Of a stretch of DNA of 64,000 nt, positions 1 to 9,269 are shown one piece after another (positions within the stretch are counted from its first letter, which is position 1; each line of letters opens with the position of its first letter). The translations under genes and the position numbers were made by a program. The stretch comes from Acinetobacter puyangensis (lineage in GTDB: Bacteria; Pseudomonadota; Gammaproteobacteria; Pseudomonadales; Moraxellaceae): the NCBI RefSeq assembly GCF_900096995.1, contig NZ_OANT01000013.1, positions 1-64,000 of the forward strand. Direction: 5' to 3'. The notes under the pieces are model-generated. The model was not told the origin of the DNA. It saw only the letters and a list, made by a program, of their open reading frames with translations, and did not search any database.

Positions 1-227
1 TTGCCGGGACCACGGGTTAAGCTGTGTTGTACACGATAACCCTCAAAATGACGGATACTGCCATCGTCCATCACGATAGGTACATCAACGATCAACACCC
101 GTTTCGGACGTCTTAAAATATCGATATGCTCTTTTAAATCTTCCAGAAAGGGGGAAACTCTGTCAATTTGCTCCAAAAAAGTTAACCATGCTTTATCATG
201 TTGTTGTATATACGATAAATTTGTCAT
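1..227 (-). CDS. Glutamate dehydrogenase family protein, N-terminal part (cut by window edge)
   Basis: Only the first 75 codons are present, because the gene runs off the left edge. The translation begins MTNLSYIQQHDKAWLTFLEQ and contains LRRPKRVLIVDVP, then [20 protein letters not shown], ending in GPG. This is the Glu/Leu/Phe/Val dehydrogenase dimerisation domain (oxidative deamination of glutamate to 2-oxoglutarate, cytoplasmic). It is closely similar to the start of the complete dehydrogenase at 12635-13918, so the region encodes two paralogues. The ATG at 225-227 follows a GGGAGA ribosome-binding site. Family assignment is firm. Substrate (glutamate or another amino acid) and cofactor cannot be judged from this fragment. 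Confidence 0.85.
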   Translation of the reverse strand, partial: MTNLSYIQQHDKAWLTFLEQIDRVSPFLEDLKEHIDILRRPKRVLIVDVPIVMDDGSIRHFEGYRVQHSLTRGPG

Positions 228-325
228 TTGTCTCTCCCTATAATGATTTTATGAAGCGTAAATAACACGTTTCATTTACTTTGCTTAGATCATTTGATTC
301 ACTCAAAAAATGAAAATGTAGTGTA

Positions 326-363
326 AGAAAAAGGCTGTAATACATGTATCGTAAAACAGCCTT
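326..363 (-). terminator. Intrinsic terminator of putA
   Basis: Read on the minus strand just after the putA stop, AAGGCTGT pairs with ACAGCCTT around an inner palindrome and is followed by TTTTTCTT. This is a standard rho-independent terminator separating putA from the dehydrogenase fragment. Confidence 0.8.
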
Positions 364-370
364 GATAAAT

Positions 371-3300
371 TTAATCAGTCATCATCATCAAACTGGCATT
401 ACCGCCTGCTGCTGCGGTATTGATACTGATGGCACGTTCAATGACCAATCTCTCAATCGGAATATTTAAATCGTGCTCTGCTAGATGTGTGATACTAATA
501 ATGGCACCTTTACGTTTTGCCACAGCCAGTTGCAATGATTTTAATGCATCCACAGAACCGTGATGCAGTACCGCATCATACTCACCCTGTTCAATACCCT
601 CGATGATATGGATACTGCGTTGCAAGTCTGCCGGTAAACTGTTTTTGTGGAATTGTAAAAAAGCATTTCCTTTTAGCATGACGGGGGTTGCATTGACCTG
701 ATAAATGGCAGCCAGTTGGGCAACCTGTTCAAGCTCATTCTGTGCCAGACTCAGTACTTGTTTACGAGGTAGCATCACGTATTGGTTACTTTCTCCAGTT
801 GGTCCCTGAAATTCAAACACATCACCAACTGCAATAGGCGCAATATGTTTGAAATCAAAATCTGGAAAAGATTGATTGACCCAGTTTTTGAACAGATTGA
901 AATTGGTTTGGGTGGCTGCATCTGCGGAAATCAGTTTGCTTTTTATCGCAAATGGTGGGTTAAGCTGTTTGTTCTGATATTGCGCCATTAAACGGTACAA
1001 ATATAATGGACCACCCGCTTTTGGACCTGTACCAGATAAACCTTCACCACCAAAAGGCTGTACACCCACTACAGCACCCACGATATTCCGGTTAATATAT
1101 AAATTACCGACTTCTGCATGTTGAATGACCGTATCAATGGTTTCATCAATACGGGTATGCAAGCCCATGGTTAAACCGTAACCTTTGGCATTAATCGCAT
1201 TGAGTAGCGGTTTGAGTTCACCGTATTTGTAACGAATCACGTGTAACACTGGGCCAAATACTTCACGTTCCAGATCATTTAAATTTGGCAGTTCAATCAA
1301 GGTAGGTGCCACAAAAGTACCTTGTGCCAATGCTGCTTGTTGTGTATCAGCAGCAAACATCAACTGATGGACGGGATAGCCTTTGCCTCGCATTTTTTCA
1401 ATATGCTGTTGAATAGTATGTTGTGCTTCCTGATCAATCACCGGACCAATATCATTTTTCAGGACAAATGGATTACCGACCCGAAGTTGCTGCATTGCAC
1501 CTTTTAACATGGTGATCACTGTGTCCGCATTGTCTTCTTGTACACAGAGAATACGCAAAGCAGAACAACGCTGACCGGCACTGTCAAAGGCAGAATTCAC
1601 CACATCAAATACCACTTGCTCGGTCAATGCAGATGAATCGACAATCATGGCATTTTGACCGCCAGTTTCAGCAATCAGTGTAATCGGTTGCCCATGTACA
1701 GAAACTCTTTGTGCCACAGTATGTTGCAGGATTTTTGCCACTTCAGTGGAGCCAGTAAACATAATCCCCTGAATCCGTTCATCCTGACTCAATAATGCAC
1801 CCACAGTTTCGCCACGACCCGGTAAAAATTGAATCACAGCATTTGGGATACCTGCTTCATGCATAAGCCGAATGGCTTGTGCTGCAATCAATGGCGTTTG
1901 TTCTGCCGGTTTTGCAATTACACAATTGCCTGCTACCAACGCCGCTGCGATCTGACCAGTGAAAATTGCCAGTGGGAAATTCCATGGGCTAATACACAGC
2001 ACAGTACCCAAAGGTTGAATCTGACCATTGGCAGCTAAATTTTCCACTTGTGAGGCATAATAGCGTAGAAAATCGACCGCTTCACGAACTTCAGCGATGC
2101 CATTGGCATAGGTTTTACCACTTTCACGACATAATAAAATCAGCAGTTCCAGCATTCTGGATTCAAGTAAATCGGCGCTACGTTTGAGATAAAAAGCACG
2201 TTGCTGTAGCGAGGTATTGGCCCATTCCTGTTGTGCTGCAACGGCATTTTTTAAGGCCAGATCGACATGTTTGGCATCTGCTTCATGAACATATCCGACC
2301 AAATCTTGATGATTGGCTGGGTTATGAATCGGCAATTGTTGTCCTGCCTGAATATCCTCAAGTTGAGCAATGATCGGCTGACTGTACCAGATTTTACCAG
2401 AGGTATGTTTTGCAACCTGATTGAGTTCAGATAGACAAGCATCATTGCTTAAGTCAAAACCTTTGGAATTATCACGTTGTTGACCATACAAATGCACAGG
2501 ATAAGGTATGCCGGGATGTTTTAATCCCACCTGCCCTTCTTTTTGAGCAATGGTCTTAATTTCCTGAATCGGTGACTGAATCAGGTCATCAATTTTAATG
2601 TTCTGATCGGCAATGCGATTGACAAAAGAGGTATTGGCCCCATTCTCTAATAAACGTCTTACCAAATAGGCCAATAAGGTTTCATGATTACCCACCGGAG
2701 CGTAAATACGACACGGTACACCCAGTTTATGATCCTGACGGGAGCCGACCACATTTTCATAAAGTGGTTCACCCATACCATGCAAACACTGAAATTCATA
2801 TTGACCTGCATAATATTTTTCTGGATTTGCCAACTGATAAACGGTGGCAAGGGTTTGTGCATTATGGGTTGCAAATTGCGGATAAATTTCTTCAGGTGCT
2901 GCCAGCAATTTTTTTGCACAGGCAATATAGGATAAATCAGTATGCACTTTACGGGTAAATACTGGATATTCCTGCATACCATCGACCTGCGCCTTTTTAA
3001 TTTCGCTGTCCCAATAGGCACCTTTGACCAGACGAATCATCAAACGTTTTTTACTGCGTTTTGCCAAATCTATGACATAGTCCACCACAAAGAAACAACG
3101 TTTTTGGTAGGCTTGAATTACAAAGCCAATGCCGAGCCAATCATCAAGTTCTGGTTCAAAGCATAAACGTTCCAGCAATTCCAGCGATAATTCCAGCCGA
3201 TCGGTTTCTTCGGCATCAATGTTTAAGCCAATATTATAGTCTTTGGCCAAACATGCTAGGGTAAAGACTTTTTGATACAGTTCTTGATGCACCCGATCGG

Positions 3301-4132
3301 TTTGGGAACGTTGATAGCGTGGGTGTAAAGCAGATAATTTAATGGAAATACCGGCACCATCATAGACATTTTTATCTTTGGTGGCCTGACCAATCGCATG
3401 AATCGCTTGGGTATAATCTTGCATATAGCGGTCGGCATCATGTTCGGTAAACGCCGCTTCGCCAAGCATATCATAAGAATAACGAAAGCCTTTGGCTTCC
3501 AGTGTTTTGGCATGTTCTAACGCTTCTTGAATGGTTTCGCCTGTAACAAACTGCTCGCCCATCATGCGCATGGCGACATCAACTGCTTTACGAATGATAC
3601 CTCGTCCACTACGCGCCAGAATCCCGGTTAAAATACTGGATAAGCTAGTTCGTGTCGGTGTTTCCATCAGTTTACCGGTCAGCATCAATCCCCATGCCGC
3701 AGCATTGACAAACATCAGGGTGCTTTGTCCGACATGCTCTTTCCAGTTACCCTGATTAATTTTATCGCGAATTAACAAATCACGTGTGGCTTTATCTGGA
3801 ATACGCAATAAGGCTTCTGCCAGACACATCAGGGCAATCCCTTCTTGTGAGGAGAGCGAAAATTCTTGCAATAATCCCTGTACAATCCCTGCCTTACCCG
3901 CTTCACTTTTGCGTTCTCTTAAGCCATTGGCCAGATTAAAGGCAATATCATAAATTTTTTGATCCAACTCATCCGGCAATTGGGCAAAATGCAGTAACTC
4001 TTCCACTGCTTCTGGTTCAGCACGTCGCCATGCCGTATTAATTTGTTTTTGCTGATCATTTTGCTGGGCAAAAGACGTAATATCCTCCTGAAAAATCAGG
4101 GGCTGGGAGCTTGATCGGGATGTTTCATTCAT
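371..4132 (-). CDS. putA: Bifunctional proline dehydrogenase / L-glutamate gamma-semialdehyde dehydrogenase
   Basis: PutA oxidises proline to pyrroline-5-carboxylate (FAD domain) and then to glutamate (NAD domain) at the inner face of the membrane. The 1253-residue protein has the proline dehydrogenase barrel at about 210-510 and the aldehyde dehydrogenase at about 600-1080. The dehydrogenase shows PWNFPLAIFTGQ, FTGSTEVA, ETGGQNAM and the catalytic Cys856 in GQRCSALR. A C-terminal domain ends in the conserved TAAAGGNASLMM tail. Unlike E. coli PutA (about 1320 residues) it lacks an N-terminal ribbon-helix-helix DNA-binding domain, so it should not repress its own gene. A divergent Lrp-type gene lies 124 bp away and is the likely regulator. 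The ATG at 4132 gives the full-length family N-terminus. Confidence 0.97.
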   Translation of the reverse strand: MNETSRSSSQPLIFQEDITSFAQQNDQQKQINTAWRRAEPEAVEELLHFAQLPDELDQKIYDIAFNLANGLRERKSEAGKAGIVQGLLQEFSLSSQEGIALMCLAEALLRIPDKATRDLLIRDKINQGNWKEHVGQSTLMFVNAAAWGLMLTGKLMETPTRTSLSSILTGILARSGRGIIRKAVDVAMRMMGEQFVTGETIQEALEHAKTLEAKGFRYSYDMLGEAAFTEHDADRYMQDYTQAIHAIGQATKDKNVYDGAGISIKLSALHPRYQRSQTDRVHQELYQKVFTLACLAKDYNIGLNIDAEETDRLELSLELLERLCFEPELDDWLGIGFVIQAYQKRCFFVVDYVIDLAKRSKKRLMIRLVKGAYWDSEIKKAQVDGMQEYPVFTRKVHTDLSYIACAKKLLAAPEEIYPQFATHNAQTLATVYQLANPEKYYAGQYEFQCLHGMGEPLYENVVGSRQDHKLGVPCRIYAPVGNHETLLAYLVRRLLENGANTSFVNRIADQNIKIDDLIQSPIQEIKTIAQKEGQVGLKHPGIPYPVHLYGQQRDNSKGFDLSNDACLSELNQVAKHTSGKIWYSQPIIAQLEDIQAGQQLPIHNPANHQDLVGYVHEADAKHVDLALKNAVAAQQEWANTSLQQRAFYLKRSADLLESRMLELLILLCRESGKTYANGIAEVREAVDFLRYYASQVENLAANGQIQPLGTVLCISPWNFPLAIFTGQIAAALVAGNCVIAKPAEQTPLIAAQAIRLMHEAGIPNAVIQFLPGRGETVGALLSQDERIQGIMFTGSTEVAKILQHTVAQRVSVHGQPITLIAETGGQNAMIVDSSALTEQVVFDVVNSAFDSAGQRCSALRILCVQEDNADTVITMLKGAMQQLRVGNPFVLKNDIGPVIDQEAQHTIQQHIEKMRGKGYPVHQLMFAADTQQAALAQGTFVAPTLIELPNLNDLEREVFGPVLHVIRYKYGELKPLLNAINAKGYGLTMGLHTRIDETIDTVIQHAEVGNLYINRNIVGAVVGVQPFGGEGLSGTGPKAGGPLYLYRLMAQYQNKQLNPPFAIKSKLISADAATQTNFNLFKNWVNQSFPDFDFKHIAPIAVGDVFEFQGPTGESNQYVMLPRKQVLSLAQNELEQVAQLAAIYQVNATPVMLKGNAFLQFHKNSLPADLQRSIHIIEGIEQGEYDAVLHHGSVDALKSLQLAVAKRKGAIISITHLAEHDLNIPIERLVIERAISINTAAAGGNASLMMMTD

Positions 4133-4256
4133 GATCAGATATCTCTAAAAATAGGCGTTGGCACAAGATAGGATTTGACTTTCGATAATCAATCATTGCA
4201 GAATAAATATAAAATATCTCACTATTATTTTGCTATTTTTTAGAGGAAAATTCTGT

Positions 4257-4742
4257 ATGAGTGACCATTTAGCAACGATTGATCGGATTGACCTAAAAAT
4301 ACTGAATATCCTGCAACATAACGGTCGAATCTCCAATGCCAAGCTGGCAGAGGCGGTAAATTTATCGCCAACAGCCGTGATGGCACGGGTACAAAAACTC
4401 AGTCGGGAAAACTATATTCTGGGTTACTACGCCCATCTTAATCCGGAGATGGTAGATGCCCGTTTTCTGGTGTTTGTAGAGGTTTTGCTGGATAAAACCA
4501 CACCGCATAGTCTGGAAGATTTTATCGAGGCAGTACAGGATTGCCCTGAGATTATCGAGTGTCATATGACCAGCGGAGGATTTGATTTTGTGCTAAAAAT
4601 TCGCAGTAAGGATATGGACGATTACCGTAAGATTGCCGGGCAAGTGTTGTGGCATTTGCCAGGGATTAAGGAAACGCGCAGTTATCCTGTGATGCAGGTG
4701 GTTAAAGAACAAAGCCAGTTAAAATTAAATTTTAAAAAATAA
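4257..4742 (+). CDS. Lrp/AsnC-family regulator, probable proline-utilisation activator
   Basis: This is a 161-residue regulator with an N-terminal winged helix (ISNAKLAEAVNLSPTAVMAR) followed by an effector-binding RAM domain (residues about 65-150; ECHMTSGGFDFVLKIRSKD). I chose the ATG at 4257 because AGAGGA lies 9 bases upstream. An upstream TTG in frame at 4230 would add nine residues but has no ribosome-binding site. It is divergent from putA and convergent with putP. In other proteobacteria a linked Lrp-type protein (PutR) activates putA in response to proline, and the same role is inferred here because this PutA has no DNA-binding domain of its own. Confidence 0.88.
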   Translation: MSDHLATIDRIDLKILNILQHNGRISNAKLAEAVNLSPTAVMARVQKLSRENYILGYYAHLNPEMVDARFLVFVEVLLDKTTPHSLEDFIEAVQDCPEIIECHMTSGGFDFVLKIRSKDMDDYRKIAGQVLWHLPGIKETRSYPVMQVVKEQSQLKLNFKK

Positions 4743-4762
4743 AAAAGAGGCCGAAGCCTCTT
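4740..4762 (-). terminator. Intrinsic terminator of putP
   Basis: On the minus strand AAGAGGC-TTCG-GCCTCTT is followed by TTTTTATTTT: a 7-bp stem with a stable TTCG loop and a U-run. It sits downstream of putP. On the plus strand the same hairpin lacks a T-run, so it is weaker for the Lrp gene. Confidence 0.85.
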
Positions 4763-4820
4763 GGGTTTCTGTTAATCAGCCATGTAGGCAATATCAACAG
4801 ACCTTGATCAATAAAAGCAT

Positions 4821-6314
4821 TTATTTGGTTTGTTGATATATGCGTTCAGCTTCTTCAAAGCGTTGCAGCACTTGTGCGTTGGGTGCTTTACCGAGCAAAC
4901 TCACCACGATCATGACCGCTGTTGCCAGAATAAAGCCAGGGATAATTTCATATATGCCTGTAGAGGCAAGGAAATTTTTCCATAAAATGACAGTTACGGC
5001 ACCCACAATCATACCAAGAACTGCGCCATTTAAGGTGATGCGTTTCCAGAATAACGACAACAGGATTAACGGTCCAAACGCTGCACCGAAACCTGCCCAA
5101 GCATAAGAGACCAGACCCAATACTTTACTTTCTGGATTGCTGGCCAACCAAATCGCAAAGATTGAAATGGCCACAACCATGAGACGTCCAACCCAGACCA
5201 ATTCCAGTTGTGAAGCAGATTTACGTAAGAAAGCTTTATATAGATCTTCGGTTAAGGTACTTGAACAGACCAAAAGTTGACAACTCAGGGTACTCATGAT
5301 GGCAGCTAAAATCCCTGCCATGACAATTCCTGCAATCCATGGATTAAATAGAATATTGGTCAGTTCGGTAAAGACCAGCTCGGAATTTTGATTGACGCCA
5401 CCAGCAAGTTCTGGATATTGCTGAAAATAGGCTATACCAAAGAAACCTGCCGATACTGCACCAATTAAGCAAAGAATCATCCATGCCATACCAATACGAC
5501 GTGCCGCAGGAATAGATTTAACCGAATCAGCAGCCATAAAACGAATCAGAATATGTGGTTGACCAAAATAGCCTAACCCCCATGCCATCGAGGATAAAAT
5601 TGCAATGATGCTTAAATTGGAAAACATATCAAACGCATGTGGACGTGCAGTTTCAACCAATTGGGTAAATTGTGCTTGGCTATCGCCCAGTGCAAGATAG
5701 GTAAATATTGGCGTCAGTAATAAGGCAAAAAGCATCATTGCTGCTTGGAATGTATCGGTCCAGCTAATGGCAAGAAAGCCGCCAATACAGACATAACTGA
5801 TGGTGGCAATCGCACTGATCCATAACGCTGTGCTGTAATCCATGGCAAAAATCGTTTCAAATAAACGTGCGCCTGCGACCATGCCTGAGGCACAATAAAT
5901 TGAAAAGAAAATTAAAATAATCAATGCCGATGTCACGCGTAAAATACGTTTACGGTCATCAAAGCGGTTGGTAAAGAAATCAGGCAATGTCAGTGCGTTA
6001 TGCTGAACTTCAGTGTGGACACGTAAACGACCGGCAACATAATACCAGTTCAACCATGCACCAATAATTAAGCCGATGGCAATCCAAGCTTCTGATAGTC
6101 CGGATAAATAGATTGCACCCGGCAGACCCATCAGTAACCAGCCACTCATATCCGAAGCACCCGCAGATAAGGCGGTGACAACGCTACCTAAACTTCTTCC
6201 TCCAAGAATATAATCCGAAAAATTTTTAGTTGCTCTGTATGCGTATATCCCTATACAGACCATGAGCACGATATACAAGATAAACGTGATTGAGGTTGGG
6301 TTAAGATTATTCAT
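4821..6314 (-). CDS. putP: Sodium/proline symporter
   Basis: A 497-residue inner-membrane transporter of the sodium:solute symporter family, made almost entirely of hydrophobic helices (family norm 13). It imports proline with Na+ for PutA. Recognisable segments include FSDYILGGRSLGSVVTALSAGASDMSGWLL near the N-terminus (GASDMSGW is the family signature) and the WGLGYFGQPHILIRFMA region. Length matches E. coli PutP (502). The ATG at 6314 starts immediately before the first helix. It converges with the Lrp-type gene and belongs to the same proline module as putA. Confidence 0.95.
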   Translation of the reverse strand: MNNLNPTSITFILYIVLMVCIGIYAYRATKNFSDYILGGRSLGSVVTALSAGASDMSGWLLMGLPGAIYLSGLSEAWIAIGLIIGAWLNWYYVAGRLRVHTEVQHNALTLPDFFTNRFDDRKRILRVTSALIILIFFSIYCASGMVAGARLFETIFAMDYSTALWISAIATISYVCIGGFLAISWTDTFQAAMMLFALLLTPIFTYLALGDSQAQFTQLVETARPHAFDMFSNLSIIAILSSMAWGLGYFGQPHILIRFMAADSVKSIPAARRIGMAWMILCLIGAVSAGFFGIAYFQQYPELAGGVNQNSELVFTELTNILFNPWIAGIVMAGILAAIMSTLSCQLLVCSSTLTEDLYKAFLRKSASQLELVWVGRLMVVAISIFAIWLASNPESKVLGLVSYAWAGFGAAFGPLILLSLFWKRITLNGAVLGMIVGAVTVILWKNFLASTGIYEIIPGFILATAVMIVVSLLGKAPNAQVLQRFEEAERIYQQTK

Positions 6315-6720
6315 CGTATTGGCAATTCCTTATAATACTTAAGCAATATTCAGACCATATTCATCACATGCTTATATGGGGGGCGAGAAAGTCTGCGATT
6401 TAAACATATAAAATTATCGATATTATGTAACCAGATTGTAATTAAATTATATTGTTTTGTAAAAACATCTGGATTTTTTAAAAAATAATTCAAATTTTTA
6501 TTTAATTTTGCTTATTTTTTAAACGTTAAAATGTGGGATTGCCAGCATGAGTAAAATAAACACTCATGTTTTTTTTTGTAAACCACATTTTTGGTTGAGG
6601 GCTTATCGTTTTTTCTGCACATACAATAAACATTTTTGCATTGCTATGATGCATCTTCCTCGTATTTTTGATGTTTTTTTATCCTCCGTAAGTCATATAC
6701 ATCACTGCATCAAAGCGAAT
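6315..6720. other. Intergenic region upstream of putP, no gene recognised
   Basis: About 400 very AT-rich bases between putP (whose promoter must lie here) and the end of the RarD gene. A CCAGAT/ATCTGG inverted pair with a long loop occurs near 6431-6473. A 68-codon plus-strand frame at 6547-6753 has unlikely composition and overlaps the RarD gene end, so I do not call it. Confidence 0.5.
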
Positions 6721-7668
6721 CTACGCATCTTTTTGAGTGGATTGTTGTTTTAAATTTTCTAATGTCGCAGCTTTACGTTGCAGTGACAGCTGTTTTTGTT
6801 TCTGATGATATAAATAGACGGCACCTTCAATCACCAAGAGTGCTACTGCGCACCAGATTGGCACATAACTGAGCCATTCATCGGGTTGAATGCTTTCTCC
6901 AAGTAGTAAAGATGCTAATGCTAAAAGTACAGGTTCTAAATAGCTTAACAAACCAAACAATACCAAGGGTAAAAGACGGCTGGCCAATAAATAGCTACCC
7001 AAACCAATTGCACTTAATACACCCAAACCAGCCACCACCAGCCATAAACTCGGTTGCAAAGCCATAATTGTCAGCATTTCACTGTTGATAATAAAATACA
7101 AGGCGACAGGACTCATCAACAACAATTCCCACCAGAAGCCACCCAAATGATCAGTTTGTAATTTTCTTCTCAGCACAAAATAAATTGAATAGCCAATCGC
7201 AACACTTAATGTTTCCCATGCAATCGACCCAACTCGCCAAATTTCATGGCTAATACCGATCAAGGCTAAAAAAATGGCCGCAATTTGAAATTTTGATAAT
7301 TTTTCACCATATATTAACCAGCCACATAGCACCAGAATCAACGGCAATAAAAAATAGCCTAATGAAACCTGTAATCCCCGACCATGGATAGGCCCCCATA
7401 AAAATAGCCAGAGCTGAAAGCCACATAAGGCCGCACACAGTATTAACATCAGTAAAAAACTGGGTTTTTGCACTATTCGCTGATAAATTTGTTTAATCTG
7501 GGCCAGGTCACCAAGCAGGTACATCAATAGCGTGACAAAAGGCAGCGTTGCCACAATGCGCCAACCAAAGGTTTGTTCACTGTCAAATACTGCAAGAAAC
7601 TGGGTATAAAAATACAGTAAGCCAAAAGTCGCTGAGGCGATGACAGAAAATAGGATTCCTTTTAGCAT
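6721..7668 (-). CDS. rarD: RarD/EamA-type drug-metabolite permease
   Basis: A 315-residue inner-membrane protein with about ten hydrophobic helices in the duplicated EamA arrangement. The start MLKGILFSVIASATFGLLYF and the segment LWGPIHGRGLQVSLGYFLLP are typical of the RarD branch. A basic, Gln-rich cytoplasmic tail follows the last helix. Substrate is unknown. The E. coli name rarD derives from a chloramphenicol-sensitivity phenotype and does not define transport here. It is a single-gene unit on the minus strand. Confidence 0.85.
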   Translation of the reverse strand: MLKGILFSVIASATFGLLYFYTQFLAVFDSEQTFGWRIVATLPFVTLLMYLLGDLAQIKQIYQRIVQKPSFLLMLILCAALCGFQLWLFLWGPIHGRGLQVSLGYFLLPLILVLCGWLIYGEKLSKFQIAAIFLALIGISHEIWRVGSIAWETLSVAIGYSIYFVLRRKLQTDHLGGFWWELLLMSPVALYFIINSEMLTIMALQPSLWLVVAGLGVLSAIGLGSYLLASRLLPLVLFGLLSYLEPVLLALASLLLGESIQPDEWLSYVPIWCAVALLVIEGAVYLYHQKQKQLSLQRKAATLENLKQQSTQKDA

Positions 7669-7882
7669 ACCGATACGCCCATCTTTACAGCATCAAGAAC
7701 ACAACTTTCTGATGTAAATCTATTGCAAGAATAAGAAATAAAAATGATGAAATACTGTTTAAAAAAATGACAGTGACCATGACTGATATCTGTTTATTTC
7801 ATTGCAGTTTAACATGACGTAACGGATTTTAAAGATAGATTTTTCTTCCGATACAATTTTAAAGGTACTGGAAGAATCGGTA

Positions 7883-8947
7883 TTATTTTGAGTAGGTTTT
7901 TAAAAACGCGATGGACTGATCCAGTACTGTTTTACTGGCATTAAAGCGCATATCAAAATTAAAATCATGATTGATTTGTTCACTATAATTCTTTTCATAG
8001 ATTTGACTGACCACGGGCACATGTAATGCTTTTAATTTCGCAATAAAGGGTAAAGATTGGCTGGTGGTCAGAAGATCAACTTCTGTTGCACTCAGATAAA
8101 CAGGGGGATAGTTTTGATTGAGCCACGGATAAGCAGACATTTCATCTAAACGTGCATCGCTGGGCCGTTTTTCTCCACTGTATTGGGCCAATACGCTTTG
8201 TGCACCCCAACCTACAATTTTGCCAGCCTTAGTACTACGATGATACAGGGTTTTAATATCATAAACGCCACTATGCAGAATTAATCCCCTGACCTGTTTC
8301 GCTTGTAGCGCAGGGTTAAACCGGATTTTTTGTCGTAATGGTTCTGAATTTAAGGCGGCCACATAGCTACTGACAATATTGGCTCCTGCCGAATCACCAC
8401 TAAAAAATATTTTATCAGGATCAATTGGGTATTGTTTTTGCTGTTGTAAAACAAACTGCACAGCTTGATTCAGCTCAAGAATTTGTTGAGGAAAGGCTGC
8501 CTGTGGTACCAGTGTGTATTCTATATTGACCACCATAAAACCATGATCGGCAATTAATTTGGCATAAGGCAAGGTGCCTTCTTTATTGCCAGCTACCCAT
8601 GCACCGCCATGGACGATAAAGACCACTGGTAATTTGGAGGTAGACAATTTTTCTGGATAGATGATATCCAGATGTTGCCGTGACGTACTGCCATAGGCAA
8701 GATTTTCCTCTACCTTGAGTTTTTGCTGAATATGGTTTTGTGCATATTGCTTGAGATAAGCAACAGTTTCCTGCGTTTGCTGATTATCCATCATTTTTGC
8801 CACCAACGTGGTCGGTAACGTTTGGCACCCCAATGTTAAAACACAGAAAGTAAATAGCAGCGACAAGGCGATTTTATTTGAGGTGGTTTTCAATATTTGG
8901 CTCGCATGTTTTAGGATTTTAAATGTTGTTTGTTCATCATACAACAT
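7883..8947 (-). CDS. Secreted alpha/beta hydrolase (HSL/carboxylesterase type), probable lipoprotein
   Basis: A 354-residue esterase-like protein. A positively charged N-region leads to a hydrophobic stretch and the lipobox-like LTLGC, so it is probably a lipoprotein facing the periplasm. The hydrolase core shows the oxyanion motif HGGAW, the nucleophile motif GDSAGA, and candidate Asp and His triad residues in ATEVDLLTTS and INHDFNF. Such enzymes hydrolyse short-chain esters; the natural substrate is not evident. It stands alone between rarD and the divergent gabP. Confidence 0.82.
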   Translation of the reverse strand: MLYDEQTTFKILKHASQILKTTSNKIALSLLFTFCVLTLGCQTLPTTLVAKMMDNQQTQETVAYLKQYAQNHIQQKLKVEENLAYGSTSRQHLDIIYPEKLSTSKLPVVFIVHGGAWVAGNKEGTLPYAKLIADHGFMVVNIEYTLVPQAAFPQQILELNQAVQFVLQQQKQYPIDPDKIFFSGDSAGANIVSSYVAALNSEPLRQKIRFNPALQAKQVRGLILHSGVYDIKTLYHRSTKAGKIVGWGAQSVLAQYSGEKRPSDARLDEMSAYPWLNQNYPPVYLSATEVDLLTTSQSLPFIAKLKALHVPVVSQIYEKNYSEQINHDFNFDMRFNASKTVLDQSIAFLKTYSK

Positions 8948-9269
8948 AGGCTGGAGAACTTGCGATACAGTATTTGAGTTAACACATCCTTGACCATCAA
9001 TTGTGTCATTTTAGATGATATGACAAGAATAATTTGGTGTCGTTCCTGTAATTGGCTCTTTCTTTAACTCAAAAAATGGCTCTCGTTTCTTTGCTGCCAA
9101 AACGACACATTAGGTCCATTCAGAAGTATGCATACAGAAATATCCGATTTGCCACATTGATTCTGGTTTGATGAAACAATGGGCAGGTCAGTTCAAGTTT
9201 AAGAGGAATGTAGAGCTGCCGGTCATATGATCCAGGCAACTCTCTCCTTGATTGATGAAGGGAAATGAT
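8948..9269. promoter_or_regulatory. Divergent control region between esterase and gabP
   Basis: About 320 bases holding the promoters of both genes. The only strong signal is the 36-bp direct-repeat site at 9051-9086. No additional gene is visible. Confidence 0.6.
9051..9086 (+). promoter_or_regulatory. Probable GabR operator upstream of gabP
   Basis: ATTGGCTCT at 9051-9059 is followed by TGGCTCTCGT at 9077-9086. The two TGGCTCT half-sites are direct repeats exactly 24 bp apart. The same site recurs at 12300-12335 and 15293-15328. MocR-type GabR proteins are known to bind direct repeats, so assignment to the GabR encoded nearby is a strong inference. It lies 184 bp before the gabP start. Confidence 0.8.

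Noticed and set aside
371..4132. Many plus-strand frames of 60-85 codons inside putA, and similar shadows inside ileS, ppc and gabD
   Set aside because: They are antisense to strongly supported genes and have no start signals or recognisable domains.
6547..6753. 68-codon plus-strand reading frame upstream of the RarD gene end
   Set aside because: It is rich in His, Phe and Cys without domain pattern, lacks a ribosome-binding site and overlaps the well-supported RarD gene.
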